From: Fluviibacter sp964604465
GTDB lineage: Bacteria; Pseudomonadota; Gammaproteobacteria; Burkholderiales; Rhodocyclaceae
DNA length: 17,883 nucleotides
Assembly: GCA_964604465.1 (NCBI GenBank)
Contig: CAZRYZ010000023.1
Location: 1-17,883 of the forward strand
Direction: 5' to 3'
Shown here: positions 1-6,413 of the stretch, one piece after another
Layout: the number at the start of each line of letters is the position of its first letter
Position numbering within the stretch: the first letter of the stretch is position 1
Notes under the pieces: model-generated
Database searches by the model: none
The model's input: only the letters and a program-made list of their open reading frames with translations
What the model was told of the DNA's origin: nothing
Program-made: the position numbers and the translations under genes

Positions 1-447
1 GCCAAGGCCTGCGGTATCAACACCCGCAACGTCAAACTCCTGGCCTTCTGCATGGGCGCCACCTTTGGCGGCGTCGCGGGCGGTCTTTTCGCCGGATTCC
101 AGCAATTTGTCAGCCCGGAATCCTTTGGCCTCCTTGAATCCATCATGGTGTTGTGCATGGTCGTCCTGGGGGGTATGGGCCATATCCCCGGCGTGATCTT
201 TGGCGCCCTGCTACTCACGCTACTACCGGAGTTCTTCCGGCAGATTGCCGGCCCCCTTCAGCAGAATCTGTTCGGCACCGTCTATGTCGACCCGGAAAGT
301 CTGCGCATGTTGCTATTCGGTCTGTCGCTGGTGCTGGTGATGCGTTACCGGCCAAGCGGGCTGTGGCCATCCCCACAGCGTCGGCGCGAAATCGACGAGG
401 TCCGAAAAACCGATGCCCCGGCCGATGTGCCGGTGAGCCCAATGTAA
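1..447 (+). CDS. livM: LivM-type branched-chain amino acid ABC transporter permease, C-terminal part
   Basis: Inner-membrane permease subunit of a high-affinity importer for branched-chain amino acids (or related ligands such as urea or amides). Only the last 148 codons are present; the frame is open from base 1, so the gene begins before the window. The start of the visible protein, GINTRNVKLLAFCMGA, followed by a glycine-rich helix (FGGVAGGLFAGFQ) and the VLGGMGHIPGVIFGALLL segment, is the typical end of LivM. At least three hydrophobic segments can be seen, then a short basic and polar cytoplasmic tail rich in Pro and Arg. The stop is TAA at 445-447, and livG starts 19 bases later on the same strand, so the three liv genes form one operon. 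The ligand cannot be told, because the periplasmic binding protein is not in the window. Confidence 0.93.
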   Translation, partial: AKACGINTRNVKLLAFCMGATFGGVAGGLFAGFQQFVSPESFGLLESIMVLCMVVLGGMGHIPGVIFGALLLTLLPEFFRQIAGPLQQNLFGTVYVDPESLRMLLFGLSLVLVMRYRPSGLWPSPQRRREIDEVRKTDAPADVPVSPM

Positions 448-466
448 GGGCAGGACCAGGACCGAA

Positions 467-1243
467 ATGACTGCCTCACCATTGCTCCGCGCATCGAACA
501 TCAGCAAAGCCTTCGGCGGCGTTCAGGCGCTCAAGGACGTTTCGCTCACCCTGAACCAGGGCGAGATCTACGGTCTGATTGGCCCCAATGGGGCCGGCAA
601 AACCACCCTGTTCAATTGCCTGACCGGTCTCTACGTGCCTGATAGCGGGAGTTTTACCTTTGACGGAAGGCCCCTGATTAGCAATGCGCCCGACAAGACC
701 GTACGTCAGGGCATCGCCCGCACCTTCCAGAACATCCGCCTGTTTGCCAACATGACCGCCCTGGAAAACGTGATGGTCGGCCGACACGCGCGCCTGCGCA
801 GCAATATCCTCAGCGACATTCTGCGCACGCCATTCAACCGTCGGGAAGAACAGGCCACCGAAGACCAGGCGCTACAACTCATGCGTTACGTGGGCATTGC
901 CCATCGTGCGCATGATCTGGCAAAACACCTTTCCTATGGCGATCAACGTCGTCTTGAAATCGCCCGGGCACTCGCCACCCGCCCCAAATTACTCTGCCTG
1001 GACGAACCCGCGGCCGGCATGAATGCCATCGAAACCGCCGGGCTTCGCCAACTGATTGAAATGATCCGTGCCGACGGTATCAGCGTGCTCCTGATCGAAC
1101 ATGATGTGCAACTCGTCATGGGGCTATGTGACCGTATTGCTGTGCTGGATTATGGGGAACTGATCTGTGAAGACATTCCGGCGGTTGTCCAGAAGCACCC
1201 GCGGGTGATTGAAGCCTATCTGGGGAGCGGCGCTCATGCTTGA
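467..1243 (+). CDS. livG: LivG, ATP-binding protein of the branched-chain amino acid ABC transporter
   Basis: One of the two cytoplasmic ATPases that drive the LivHM permease. The 258-residue protein has a Walker A motif GPNGAGKTT at residues 39-47, Q-loop Gln88 in the RTFQNIRLF segment, an ABC signature LSYGDQ at 155-160, Walker B LLCLDEP at 175-181, and the switch His212 in LLIEHD. The signature has Tyr-Gly where most ABC proteins have Gly-Gly (LSYGDQ), which is normal for LivG. The segment PAAGMN after Walker B is also typical of this subfamily. The ATG at 467 is used because it gives the family N-terminus and lies 19 bases after the livM stop. The end of the gene overlaps the start of livF by 8 bases, which suggests translational coupling. 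The length matches the family (about 255). Confidence 0.96.
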   Translation: MTASPLLRASNISKAFGGVQALKDVSLTLNQGEIYGLIGPNGAGKTTLFNCLTGLYVPDSGSFTFDGRPLISNAPDKTVRQGIARTFQNIRLFANMTALENVMVGRHARLRSNILSDILRTPFNRREEQATEDQALQLMRYVGIAHRAHDLAKHLSYGDQRRLEIARALATRPKLLCLDEPAAGMNAIETAGLRQLIEMIRADGISVLLIEHDVQLVMGLCDRIAVLDYGELICEDIPAVVQKHPRVIEAYLGSGAHA

Positions 1244-1964
1244 GGTCCGCGATCTCCGTTTGCATTACGGTGGCATTCAGGCTGTCAAAGGCATCAGCTT
1301 TGATGTCGGCGAGGGCGAGCTGGTAGCGCTGATTGGCGCCAACGGGGCAGGAAAAACCACCACCCTCAAGGCACTCGCCCGCATGCTGCCACAGGCTACC
1401 GGACAGGTCCGGTTAAATCCGGCAAACCAACTAGCTACCGACCTCATGGCGCTTCCCGCCCATGAACTGGTCAGCCATGGGGTAGCCCTTGTCCCAGAGG
1501 GGCGTGGCGTCTTTGCCCGACAGACTGTTTTGGAGAACCTCAAACTTGGCGCCTTTCGTGTCAACGACAAGACGCTCATCAGCCAGCGCCTCGAGGGTCT
1601 GCTCGATCGGCTGCCAAGACTCAAAGAACGCGCTTCGCAACTGGCTGGCACGCTCTCGGGCGGCGAGCAACAGATGCTGGCGATCGCCCGCGCCCTCATG
1701 TCGGCGCCAAAGCTGCTGTTACTAGACGAGCCCTCCATGGGTCTGGCGCCGATTATGGTCGACCGGATCTTTGAGCTGATCACCAGCGCCCGCGATAGCG
1801 GTGTCAGCATCCTACTCGTGGAACAGAACGCGCGCCTGGCGCTCAAAGTCAGCCGCCGTGCCTATGTCCTGGAATCGGGGCTTATTACCCTCTCGGGCAA
1901 TTCTGCCGAACTGCTGCAGGATGATCGCGTGCGGGCAGCGTACCTGGGCGAAGCTGTTCGCTAG
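1236..1964 (+). CDS. livF: LivF, second ATP-binding protein of the branched-chain amino acid ABC transporter
   Basis: Partner ATPase of LivG. With the chosen start the protein is 242 residues, the usual LivF length being about 235-240. Walker A GANGAGKTT is at 34-42, the signature LSGGEQ at 140-145 and Walker B LLLLDEP at 160-166. The Q-loop position reads PEGRGVF, with Glu88 in place of Gln, as is characteristic of LivF. A longer frame opens at 1209 with a TTG, but the ATG at 1236 is preferred: it gives the family start MLEVRDL, has a GGGGAG ribosome binding site at 1222-1227, and overlaps the livG stop by only 8 bases. No strong hairpin-plus-T terminator follows; the 125 bases up to the convergent Fic gene hold only a 5-bp stem. 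Confidence 0.96.
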   Translation: MLEVRDLRLHYGGIQAVKGISFDVGEGELVALIGANGAGKTTTLKALARMLPQATGQVRLNPANQLATDLMALPAHELVSHGVALVPEGRGVFARQTVLENLKLGAFRVNDKTLISQRLEGLLDRLPRLKERASQLAGTLSGGEQQMLAIARALMSAPKLLLLDEPSMGLAPIMVDRIFELITSARDSGVSILLVEQNARLALKVSRRAYVLESGLITLSGNSAELLQDDRVRAAYLGEAVR

Positions 1965-2089
1965 ATCATCGACCCAAGGAGTTCTTCAGATTACGTGCGT
2001 GTTCATGCTGAGAATCAGGGGGAGGACGGCATCAAGCTGCCGACCCTGGCGCAAGGATATGGCCTAGTGTTTGTGAGGCGACTTTTTTG

Positions 2090-3091
2090 TTATCTTAGCG
2101 CGCCGAGACGTTCGGCCGATTTCGTGTAAGCAGCAACAAAGCACTGTTCAGCGAGCCGAATGTCGCCGAGTTCGTAAAACGCCAACATCGAAACAATGTA
2201 GTCCTGCTTGGCAAAGTCCACAAAAGAGATCGGGGGTAAACCTGCCTGTAACAATGGCACATTACACATGGCCCGAGAGGTCCGCTTGTTGCCATCCTGA
2301 AACGGCTGCAAATAAGGGATGCGGGTCAGCAAGTAAAAAGCAGCTTGCACCGGCGGCAAGATTTTAGATGTCTCAATAATGTGATTCAGCATCTCCTGAA
2401 GATAGCCGCTGCCTGGTCGATAGGGTGGCAAGTAGGTGCTGAACAGGATATCCACTTCAGAAAATTCCCGTACTCTCCCACGTTGATCTGCTGGCAAGAA
2501 GTGTGGCGCATCTTGCAATTCGACGAGGCCATGGTCGCTGGTCAATAGGTCTTGCACTTTGTAGATTGAAGAGAGATCTAAATTGTCGTAGAGGTATTCA
2601 AACGCCTCTTTATGATTCAACACGAGGAATGCATCGCCCAAGGGCTTACCTTGCGAGCGCTCGCCGTAATCAATGAGGGCCTGTGTATCCAGGAGTGAAT
2701 AAGTTCCGCCTTCCAGCACTGACGATGCGCACGCAAAATCAATGAGAAACTTGCTGAGCTCTCGTTTGCTCAGGCTGTAGGCAGGAATGCCCCCGAGCGC
2801 CGCCATCGAAGATTCAGACAGACCGGGGTCGGCATTCAATAACGACTCTTGATAGCGTGCCAATGGGCGCTCTGTATGAGGTGTATTGAAATAGGCTTTG
2901 AGGTCAGCCAGCGGATTGGATGAAAAATAACGCCGAGCCGGGCCGCCGCCCCGGGCCAGTAAGACCCCTTGATTCACTGCATCCCGCAGACGTCGATTAA
3001 GCGTTGAGCGGTTAACTCGCAACAGACGCTCTATTTCGCCGGCAGCGATCCCCTGCGGATAGCGGGCAACAATATCAACCAGGTCATTCAT
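2090..3091 (-). CDS. Winged-helix Fic-domain protein with Gln in place of the catalytic His
   Basis: Fic proteins normally transfer AMP or another nucleotide part to a hydroxyl group on a target protein. This one is 333 residues. Residues 1-55 look like a winged-helix DNA-binding domain: a helix-turn-helix (GEIERLLRVNRSTLNRRL) and a basic wing (ARGGGPARRYF). Residues 123-128, SSVLEG, fit the [S/T]xxxE[G/N] inhibitory helix of class II Fic proteins, with Glu127 as the clamp. The active-site loop at 262-273 is QPFQDGNKRTSR, where the AMPylating family has HxFx(D/E)GNxRxxR, so the catalytic His is Gln262 (codon CAG at 2306-2308). From memory, other wHTH-Fic proteins share this LQPF form, so it may mark a subfamily rather than a mutation. 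Sampled lines of this gene are near 43-50% GC, well below the flanking genes, which suggests acquisition. The ATG start lies next to one copy of the operator repeat. Function beyond the domains is not known to me. Confidence 0.88.
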   Translation of the reverse strand: MNDLVDIVARYPQGIAAGEIERLLRVNRSTLNRRLRDAVNQGVLLARGGGPARRYFSSNPLADLKAYFNTPHTERPLARYQESLLNADPGLSESSMAALGGIPAYSLSKRELSKFLIDFACASSVLEGGTYSLLDTQALIDYGERSQGKPLGDAFLVLNHKEAFEYLYDNLDLSSIYKVQDLLTSDHGLVELQDAPHFLPADQRGRVREFSEVDILFSTYLPPYRPGSGYLQEMLNHIIETSKILPPVQAAFYLLTRIPYLQPFQDGNKRTSRAMCNVPLLQAGLPPISFVDFAKQDYIVSMLAFYELGDIRLAEQCFVAAYTKSAERLGALR

Positions 3092-3164
3092 GACAAGATT
3101 AACCCCATGTTTTTAATAAAACATTATCCGATCTTGTCATGGCTGACAAGATTTTTGACAGGAT
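3091..3164 (-). promoter_or_regulatory. Operator and promoter region of the Fic gene: four copies of TGACAAGAT
   Basis: Seen directly: ATCTTGTCA at 3131-3139 and TGACAAGAT at 3144-3152 form a perfect 9-bp inverted repeat around the spacer TGGC. Another exact TGACAAGAT lies at 3091-3099, touching the start codon, and a one-mismatch copy TGACAGGAT lies at 3156-3164. On the minus strand the half-site at 3144-3149 reads TTGTCA, a fair -35, 17 bases before TAATGT (3126-3121), a poor -10; GATAAT (3128-3123) is a better -10 sequence but at 15-base spacing. The repeat therefore overlaps a likely promoter, and one copy sits on the translation start. The natural candidate to bind it is the winged-helix domain of the Fic protein itself (inference), giving autorepression. 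Confidence 0.7.
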
Positions 3165-3183
3165 TCGCGATGGCCACAAACAA

Positions 3184-3207
3184 CAAAGCCACCCGAAGGT
3201 GGCTTTG
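3184..3207 (-). terminator. Rho-independent terminator after the exported two-domain protein gene
   Basis: A 10-bp perfect stem (CAAAGCCACC at 3184-3193 with GGTGGCTTTG at 3198-3207) closes a 4-base loop. On the minus strand the loop is TTCG between C and G, that is, the very stable C(UUCG)G tetraloop, and it is followed by a T-rich run (TTGTTTGTGG). It begins about 20 bases after the TAA of the 3227-3814 gene and lies in front of the Fic operator, so it separates the two minus-strand genes. Confidence 0.85.
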
Positions 3208-3226
3208 CGCTGTGGTTTGACCCAGA

Positions 3227-3814
3227 TTACTTGGTCGGTGCCACAAAGCCGATGGCCATGTCCTGAACGTATTCAATGATGACTTCGTCACCCACCTTGA
3301 ACTTCTCCAGACCCAGAACCGACTTGTCGACCTTGACCTTCATTGACTTGCCCTGCGGGCCGGTCAGAACAGCCGTGCGAGCCTTGGCATTGATGCTCTT
3401 GATCTTGGCCGTAGCAATGATGGTGTCGATTTCTTCTGCAAAAGGCTTCTTGTTGGCAGCATCCTGAACCTTCATGGTACGGGTTTCAGCAACGCCCGGC
3501 TTGTCGGCCTTGGTGGCCAGGGTCAGGCCCACGGCCACAGCCTGTGCATACTCGACGACAAAAATATCGCCCTTCTTGATGTTGTTGAAGTTGGTGACAT
3601 CCTTGCCCACCTTCATCGGCGCCAGATTGCCCTGGGCATCTTTCAGCATGACGGTACGGGTCTTGGCATCCACCGAATCCACGGTAGCGGTCATTACGGT
3701 GACTTCAGCGGCAACCGGCACGACCTTGTTATCGGCCGGCTTGGCAGCGGTCTGGGCTTGAACAGCAAAACCGGCAGTGGCCAGCAGCGCAGCAATAAGG
3801 AACGATTTTTTCAT
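3227..3814 (-). CDS. Exported protein with two tandem copies of a small beta-rich domain, function unknown
   Basis: I do not recognise a named family. The 195-residue protein starts with a clear signal peptide (MKKSFLIAALLATAGFAVQA, cleavage predicted after Ala20, no lipobox Cys), so the mature protein should be periplasmic or secreted. Two homologous units follow, at about residues 38-97 and 131-191. Both have the layout T-[VI]-x-A...-[VI]-x-S-[VI]-[DN]-A-K-x-R-T-x-x-L, then QG, then a K-V segment, and end in KxGDxxxxEYxQxxAxG. They are joined by a charged linker at about 98-130. The alternating beta pattern and the K-G-D turn suggest a small barrel or OB/SH3-like fold, which is inference only. 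The ATG at 3814 has an AGGAG site at 3823-3827. The gene follows mpl by 42 bases on the same strand and ends in a strong terminator. Confidence 0.8.
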   Translation of the reverse strand: MKKSFLIAALLATAGFAVQAQTAAKPADNKVVPVAAEVTVMTATVDSVDAKTRTVMLKDAQGNLAPMKVGKDVTNFNNIKKGDIFVVEYAQAVAVGLTLATKADKPGVAETRTMKVQDAANKKPFAEEIDTIIATAKIKSINAKARTAVLTGPQGKSMKVKVDKSVLGLEKFKVGDEVIIEYVQDMAIGFVAPTK

Positions 3815-3835
3815 GAGGCTAACTCCTGATTGGGG

Positions 3836-3862
3836 AAAAATAGGTTGGCTAATTGATTAACC
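3836..3862 (-). terminator. Weak candidate terminator at the end of mpl
   Basis: On the minus strand GGTTAATCAATTAGCC (3862-3847) can fold into a short stem with one G-U pair, and five Ts follow at 3840-3836. The mpl stop codon lies inside the stem. The stem is short and AT-rich, so it may only weaken read-through from mpl into the exported protein gene. A second inverted repeat, GCCCTG (3865-3870) and CAGGGC (3878-3883), lies just before it inside the last codons of mpl. Confidence 0.3.
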
Positions 3863-5227
3863 ATGCCCTGATGATAGCAGGGCTTCGAGGATCTTGTTGT
3901 GAATCCCCTGAAATCCGCCGTTGCTCATCACCAGAATATGATCCCCTGAGCGGGCATTCCCTACGATGGCCTGCAGCATGGTGTTGAAGTCTTCGTGCAC
4001 CTGCGCCCGCTCACCCATGGGGCGCAGCGCCTCAGCCGCATCCCAACCCAGATTGGCCCCATAACAATAGACCTGGTCGCAATCGGCCAGACTGCCCGGC
4101 AATTGCTCTTTCATGACACCGAGCTTCATGGTGTTGGAGCGCGGTTCGATCACGGCCAAGATACGGGCATCGCCCACCTTGCGACGCAGACCCGCTACTG
4201 TGGTGGCAATCGCCGTCGGGTGATGTGCGAAATCATCATAGACCGTGACGCCGCGCTCAACACCACGCACTTCCATACGACGCTTGACGTTCTCGAAGCG
4301 CGACAGAGCATCAAGCCCTTTATCCAGCGGGACGCCGGCATGGCGCGCCGCCAGCAGGGCGGCCAGAGCGTTCATGCGGTTATGGTCACCCGTCAGCGCC
4401 CAGGTGATGGTGCCGATTTCGCGTTCGCCCTCGCGCACGGTCATACGGCCGGTGGCGTCGTCGCCATCCACCATGAAGCCGCCCTTGGCGCCAAAGCCTA
4501 CAACGGGTGTCCAACAGCCCCGTTCAAGCACCCGATCGAGCGCCGGTTCCGTGGCGTTCGAAACAATCAGGCCATTACCCGGCATGGTGCGCACCAGATG
4601 ATGGAACTGGGTCTCGATGGCCGCCAGATCACTGAAGATATCGGCATGATCAAACTCAAGGTTATTGAGGACGACAGTACGTGGCCGGTAATGAACAAAC
4701 TTGGAACGCTTGTCGCAGAAAGCGGTGTCATATTCGTCGGCTTCGATGACAAAGAAGGGAGAATCCTTCAGATCACCGTGCAGACGCGCCGACACCCCGA
4801 AGTTACGCGGAACCCCGCCGATCAGAAAGCCCGGTGCCAGACCGGCATCTTCAAGGATCCAGGCCAGCAGCGAGGCAGTCGTGGTCTTGCCGTGTGTCCC
4901 GGCGACCCCCAGTACCCAGCGGCCCTGCAGGATATGCTCGGCCAACCATTGTGGGCCTGAGACGTAAGGCAAGCCGGCATCCAGAATGGCTTCGAGCAGG
5001 GGATTGCCGCGTGAGATGGCGTTGCCGATCACGTAGACATCGGCGTTGAGTGCCAGCTGCGATGGGTCATAGCCCTCAATCAGCTCGATGCCGGCGCCAC
5101 GGAGCTGGTCGCTCATCGGCGGGTACACACCGGCATCACAGCCGGTCACCTTGTGGCCGGCAGCGCACGCCAATTGCGCTAGCCCGCCCATGAACGTGCC
5201 GCAAACTCCCAGGATATGCAAATGCAT
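3857..5227 (-). CDS. mpl: Mpl, UDP-N-acetylmuramate:L-alanyl-gamma-D-glutamyl-meso-diaminopimelate ligase
   Basis: Cytoplasmic Mur-ligase family enzyme that joins the recycled tripeptide L-Ala-gamma-D-Glu-mDAP to UDP-MurNAc using ATP, so that old wall peptide returns to peptidoglycan synthesis. The 456-residue product equals the usual Mpl length (about 457). The N-terminus MHLHILGVCGTFMGG is the Rossmann start typical of Mpl, the ATP loop GTHGKTT is at 110-116, and the Mpl-specific segments EADEYDTAFCDKRSKFVHY and NNLEFDHADIF follow. DDFAHHPTAI in the C-terminal half is the family motif. The frame extends upstream to 5407, but the ATG at 5227 is chosen because it gives the family start and because the extension is low-complexity and antisense to the next gene. 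The gene is divergent from the + strand gene at 5289, with 61 bases between the starts. A TACAAT on the minus strand (5269-5264) is a possible -10. Confidence 0.95.
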   Translation of the reverse strand: MHLHILGVCGTFMGGLAQLACAAGHKVTGCDAGVYPPMSDQLRGAGIELIEGYDPSQLALNADVYVIGNAISRGNPLLEAILDAGLPYVSGPQWLAEHILQGRWVLGVAGTHGKTTTASLLAWILEDAGLAPGFLIGGVPRNFGVSARLHGDLKDSPFFVIEADEYDTAFCDKRSKFVHYRPRTVVLNNLEFDHADIFSDLAAIETQFHHLVRTMPGNGLIVSNATEPALDRVLERGCWTPVVGFGAKGGFMVDGDDATGRMTVREGEREIGTITWALTGDHNRMNALAALLAARHAGVPLDKGLDALSRFENVKRRMEVRGVERGVTVYDDFAHHPTAIATTVAGLRRKVGDARILAVIEPRSNTMKLGVMKEQLPGSLADCDQVYCYGANLGWDAAEALRPMGERAQVHEDFNTMLQAIVGNARSGDHILVMSNGGFQGIHNKILEALLSSGHG

Positions 5228-5288
5228 CGTCAATCTCTTGCCGGTAGGTTTAGAATGGGATGCATTGTACCTGCCCCGGAGAATGACG

Positions 5289-5906
5289 ATGCGCCACCGA
5301 CGACGCCCTGCCGGCACGCAGAACAACGGCACCGCACATATTGCGGCGGTGGCCGCGCGGCTGATGGCAGAAGACGGGCTGGACGATGTGGAGCTGGCCA
5401 AACGCAAGGCGGCTCATCAGCTCAATCTACCCGAATGGATCGGTTTGCCCAGCTCTCAGGCAGTGTATGAAGCACTCCGGACTCATCAGGCCATTTTCCA
5501 TGCGGACGAACAGCGTGCTCGGGTAGCCGCCCTTCGCCAAGAGGCAATCTACTGGATGACCCTGCTCGGTGACTTTCACCCCTACCTGACCGGTTCGGTT
5601 CTGGAAGGCACCGCTGGCCGCTTCGCCATGATTGATATTCTGCTCTATCCGGATAGCGACAAGGAGGTCGAGCTGTTCCTGCTGAACCAGGGCATCGATT
5701 ACGAGTTTGTTCAACCGCGCAACGAGCGGACACGCGCCGTGTTGCAAGTAAGTCGCAACGACCTAGTGACCAATCTGGTGATTTACCCCAGTCATGACGA
5801 GCGGGTTGTTTTCAAAAAGCACGATGGCTCCCCCCGGGAGCGGGCCCGTCTGGATGTACTGCGCGCCCGCATGACTGCCGAAGCCACGATCTCCAACTTG
5901 CTCTAA
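5289..5906 (+). CDS. Conserved hypothetical protein with a degenerate nucleotidyltransferase-like core
   Basis: A 205-residue protein of a type found next to mpl in betaproteobacteria (from memory). The centre, YLTGSVLEGTAGRFAMIDILLY (given here in two parts: residues 99-110 and 111-120), resembles the GS...D-x-D active site of minimal nucleotidyltransferases. Gly102-Ser103 are present, but the first Asp is Met114 and only Asp116 remains; the position of the third acidic residue looks like Asn162 (TNLVIYP). It is therefore probably not a working transferase, or the similarity is only of fold. The basic N-terminus (MRHRRRP) and the helix AHIAAVAARLMAEDG may bind nucleic acid, which is a guess. 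The start is the ATG at 5289, which has GGAG at 5278-5281 at good distance; the ATG at 5283 is too close to it. A TAGAAT at 5251-5256 is a possible -10. No confident function. Confidence 0.75.
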   Translation: MRHRRRPAGTQNNGTAHIAAVAARLMAEDGLDDVELAKRKAAHQLNLPEWIGLPSSQAVYEALRTHQAIFHADEQRARVAALRQEAIYWMTLLGDFHPYLTGSVLEGTAGRFAMIDILLYPDSDKEVELFLLNQGIDYEFVQPRNERTRAVLQVSRNDLVTNLVIYPSHDERVVFKKHDGSPRERARLDVLRARMTAEATISNLL

Positions 5907-5921
5907 CCTGAAAGAGAACGA

Positions 5922-6021
5922 NNNNNNNNNNNNNNNNNNNNNNNNNNNNNNNNNNNNNNNNNNNNNNNNNNNNNNNNNNNNNNNNNNNNNNNNNNNNNNN
6001 NNNNNNNNNNNNNNNNNNNNN
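5922..6021. other. Assembly gap of 100 Ns
   Basis: Exactly 100 unknown bases, the usual placeholder for a scaffold join of unknown size. It removes the 5' part of the thioredoxin-like gene. A purine-rich AAAGAGAACGA just before it (5911-5921) may be the ribosome binding site of that gene. The missing signal peptide and N-terminal half would need roughly 150 bases or more, so the true gap is probably longer than drawn. Confidence 0.95.
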
Positions 6022-6351
6022 TTCTGGGCCACCTGGTGCCCGCCCTGCATTGAAGAGATGCCGATGTTCGACGACGTCTATAACGAGTGGAAGAACAAAA
6101 ACGTCATTTTTGTTGGCATCGCCACTGATCAGGCCGACAAAGTGCGGCAATTTCTTAAAACCTCCCCGGTCGATTACATGATTGTTGTGGGCGGCCAACC
6201 CGGCTTTGAACTTTCCCGCGATCTCGGCAATCGCCACGGCGGGGTGCCTTATACCGTCATCCTAGATGCCCAGGGGCAAGTGGTGGCGCGCCATGTCGGG
6301 CTCTATCCACGCAAAGATCTGGAAACGGCGCTTGGCCGTGCTATTCGCTAA
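6022..6351 (+). CDS. TlpA/ResA-like thioredoxin-fold protein, 5' end lost in the gap
   Basis: Thiol-disulfide oxidoreductase of the TlpA/ResA type, usually anchored or exported and working in the periplasm on cytochrome c maturation or other thiol proteins. The visible 109 residues open with FWATWCPPCIEEMPMF, where WCPPC is the redox active site. The cis-Pro loop GGVPYTVILD and the closing GLYPRKDLETAL segment complete a thioredoxin fold. The frame is set by these motifs and runs in from the gap; full-length relatives are about 165 residues, so around 50-60 residues including the signal or anchor are missing. It sits between the nucleotidyltransferase-like gene and aroQ on the same strand. 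Which partner it serves cannot be told. Confidence 0.9.
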   Translation, partial: FWATWCPPCIEEMPMFDDVYNEWKNKNVIFVGIATDQADKVRQFLKTSPVDYMIVVGGQPGFELSRDLGNRHGGVPYTVILDAQGQVVARHVGLYPRKDLETALGRAIR

Positions 6352-6413
6352 CTGGTCGCGAACTCGCTGCTAACATGCTGGAAATTTGTTGCTAATTGGG
6401 AGATAATCCGCGC

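Noticed and set aside
1277..1846. 189-codon open frame on the minus strand inside livF
   Set aside because: Ser/Arg-rich shadow of the livF coding strand.
2027..2042. Inverted repeat CGGCA...TGCCG as a livF terminator
   Set aside because: Only a 5-bp stem and no T run follows.
3995..4960. Long open frame of 321 codons on the + strand opposite mpl
   Set aside because: Entirely antisense to a well-conserved gene, His/Arg-rich composition without domains; a shadow of GC-rich codon use.
5228..5407. Upstream extension of mpl (60 more codons on the minus strand)
   Set aside because: Low-complexity Ser/Ala-rich and Arg-rich sequence antisense to the divergent gene; the ATG at 5227 gives the exact family N-terminus and length.
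6402..6407. GATAAT as a -10 box for aroQ
   Set aside because: It overlaps the ribosome binding site and lies only 6 bases before the start codon, too close for a leader with a Shine-Dalgarno site.
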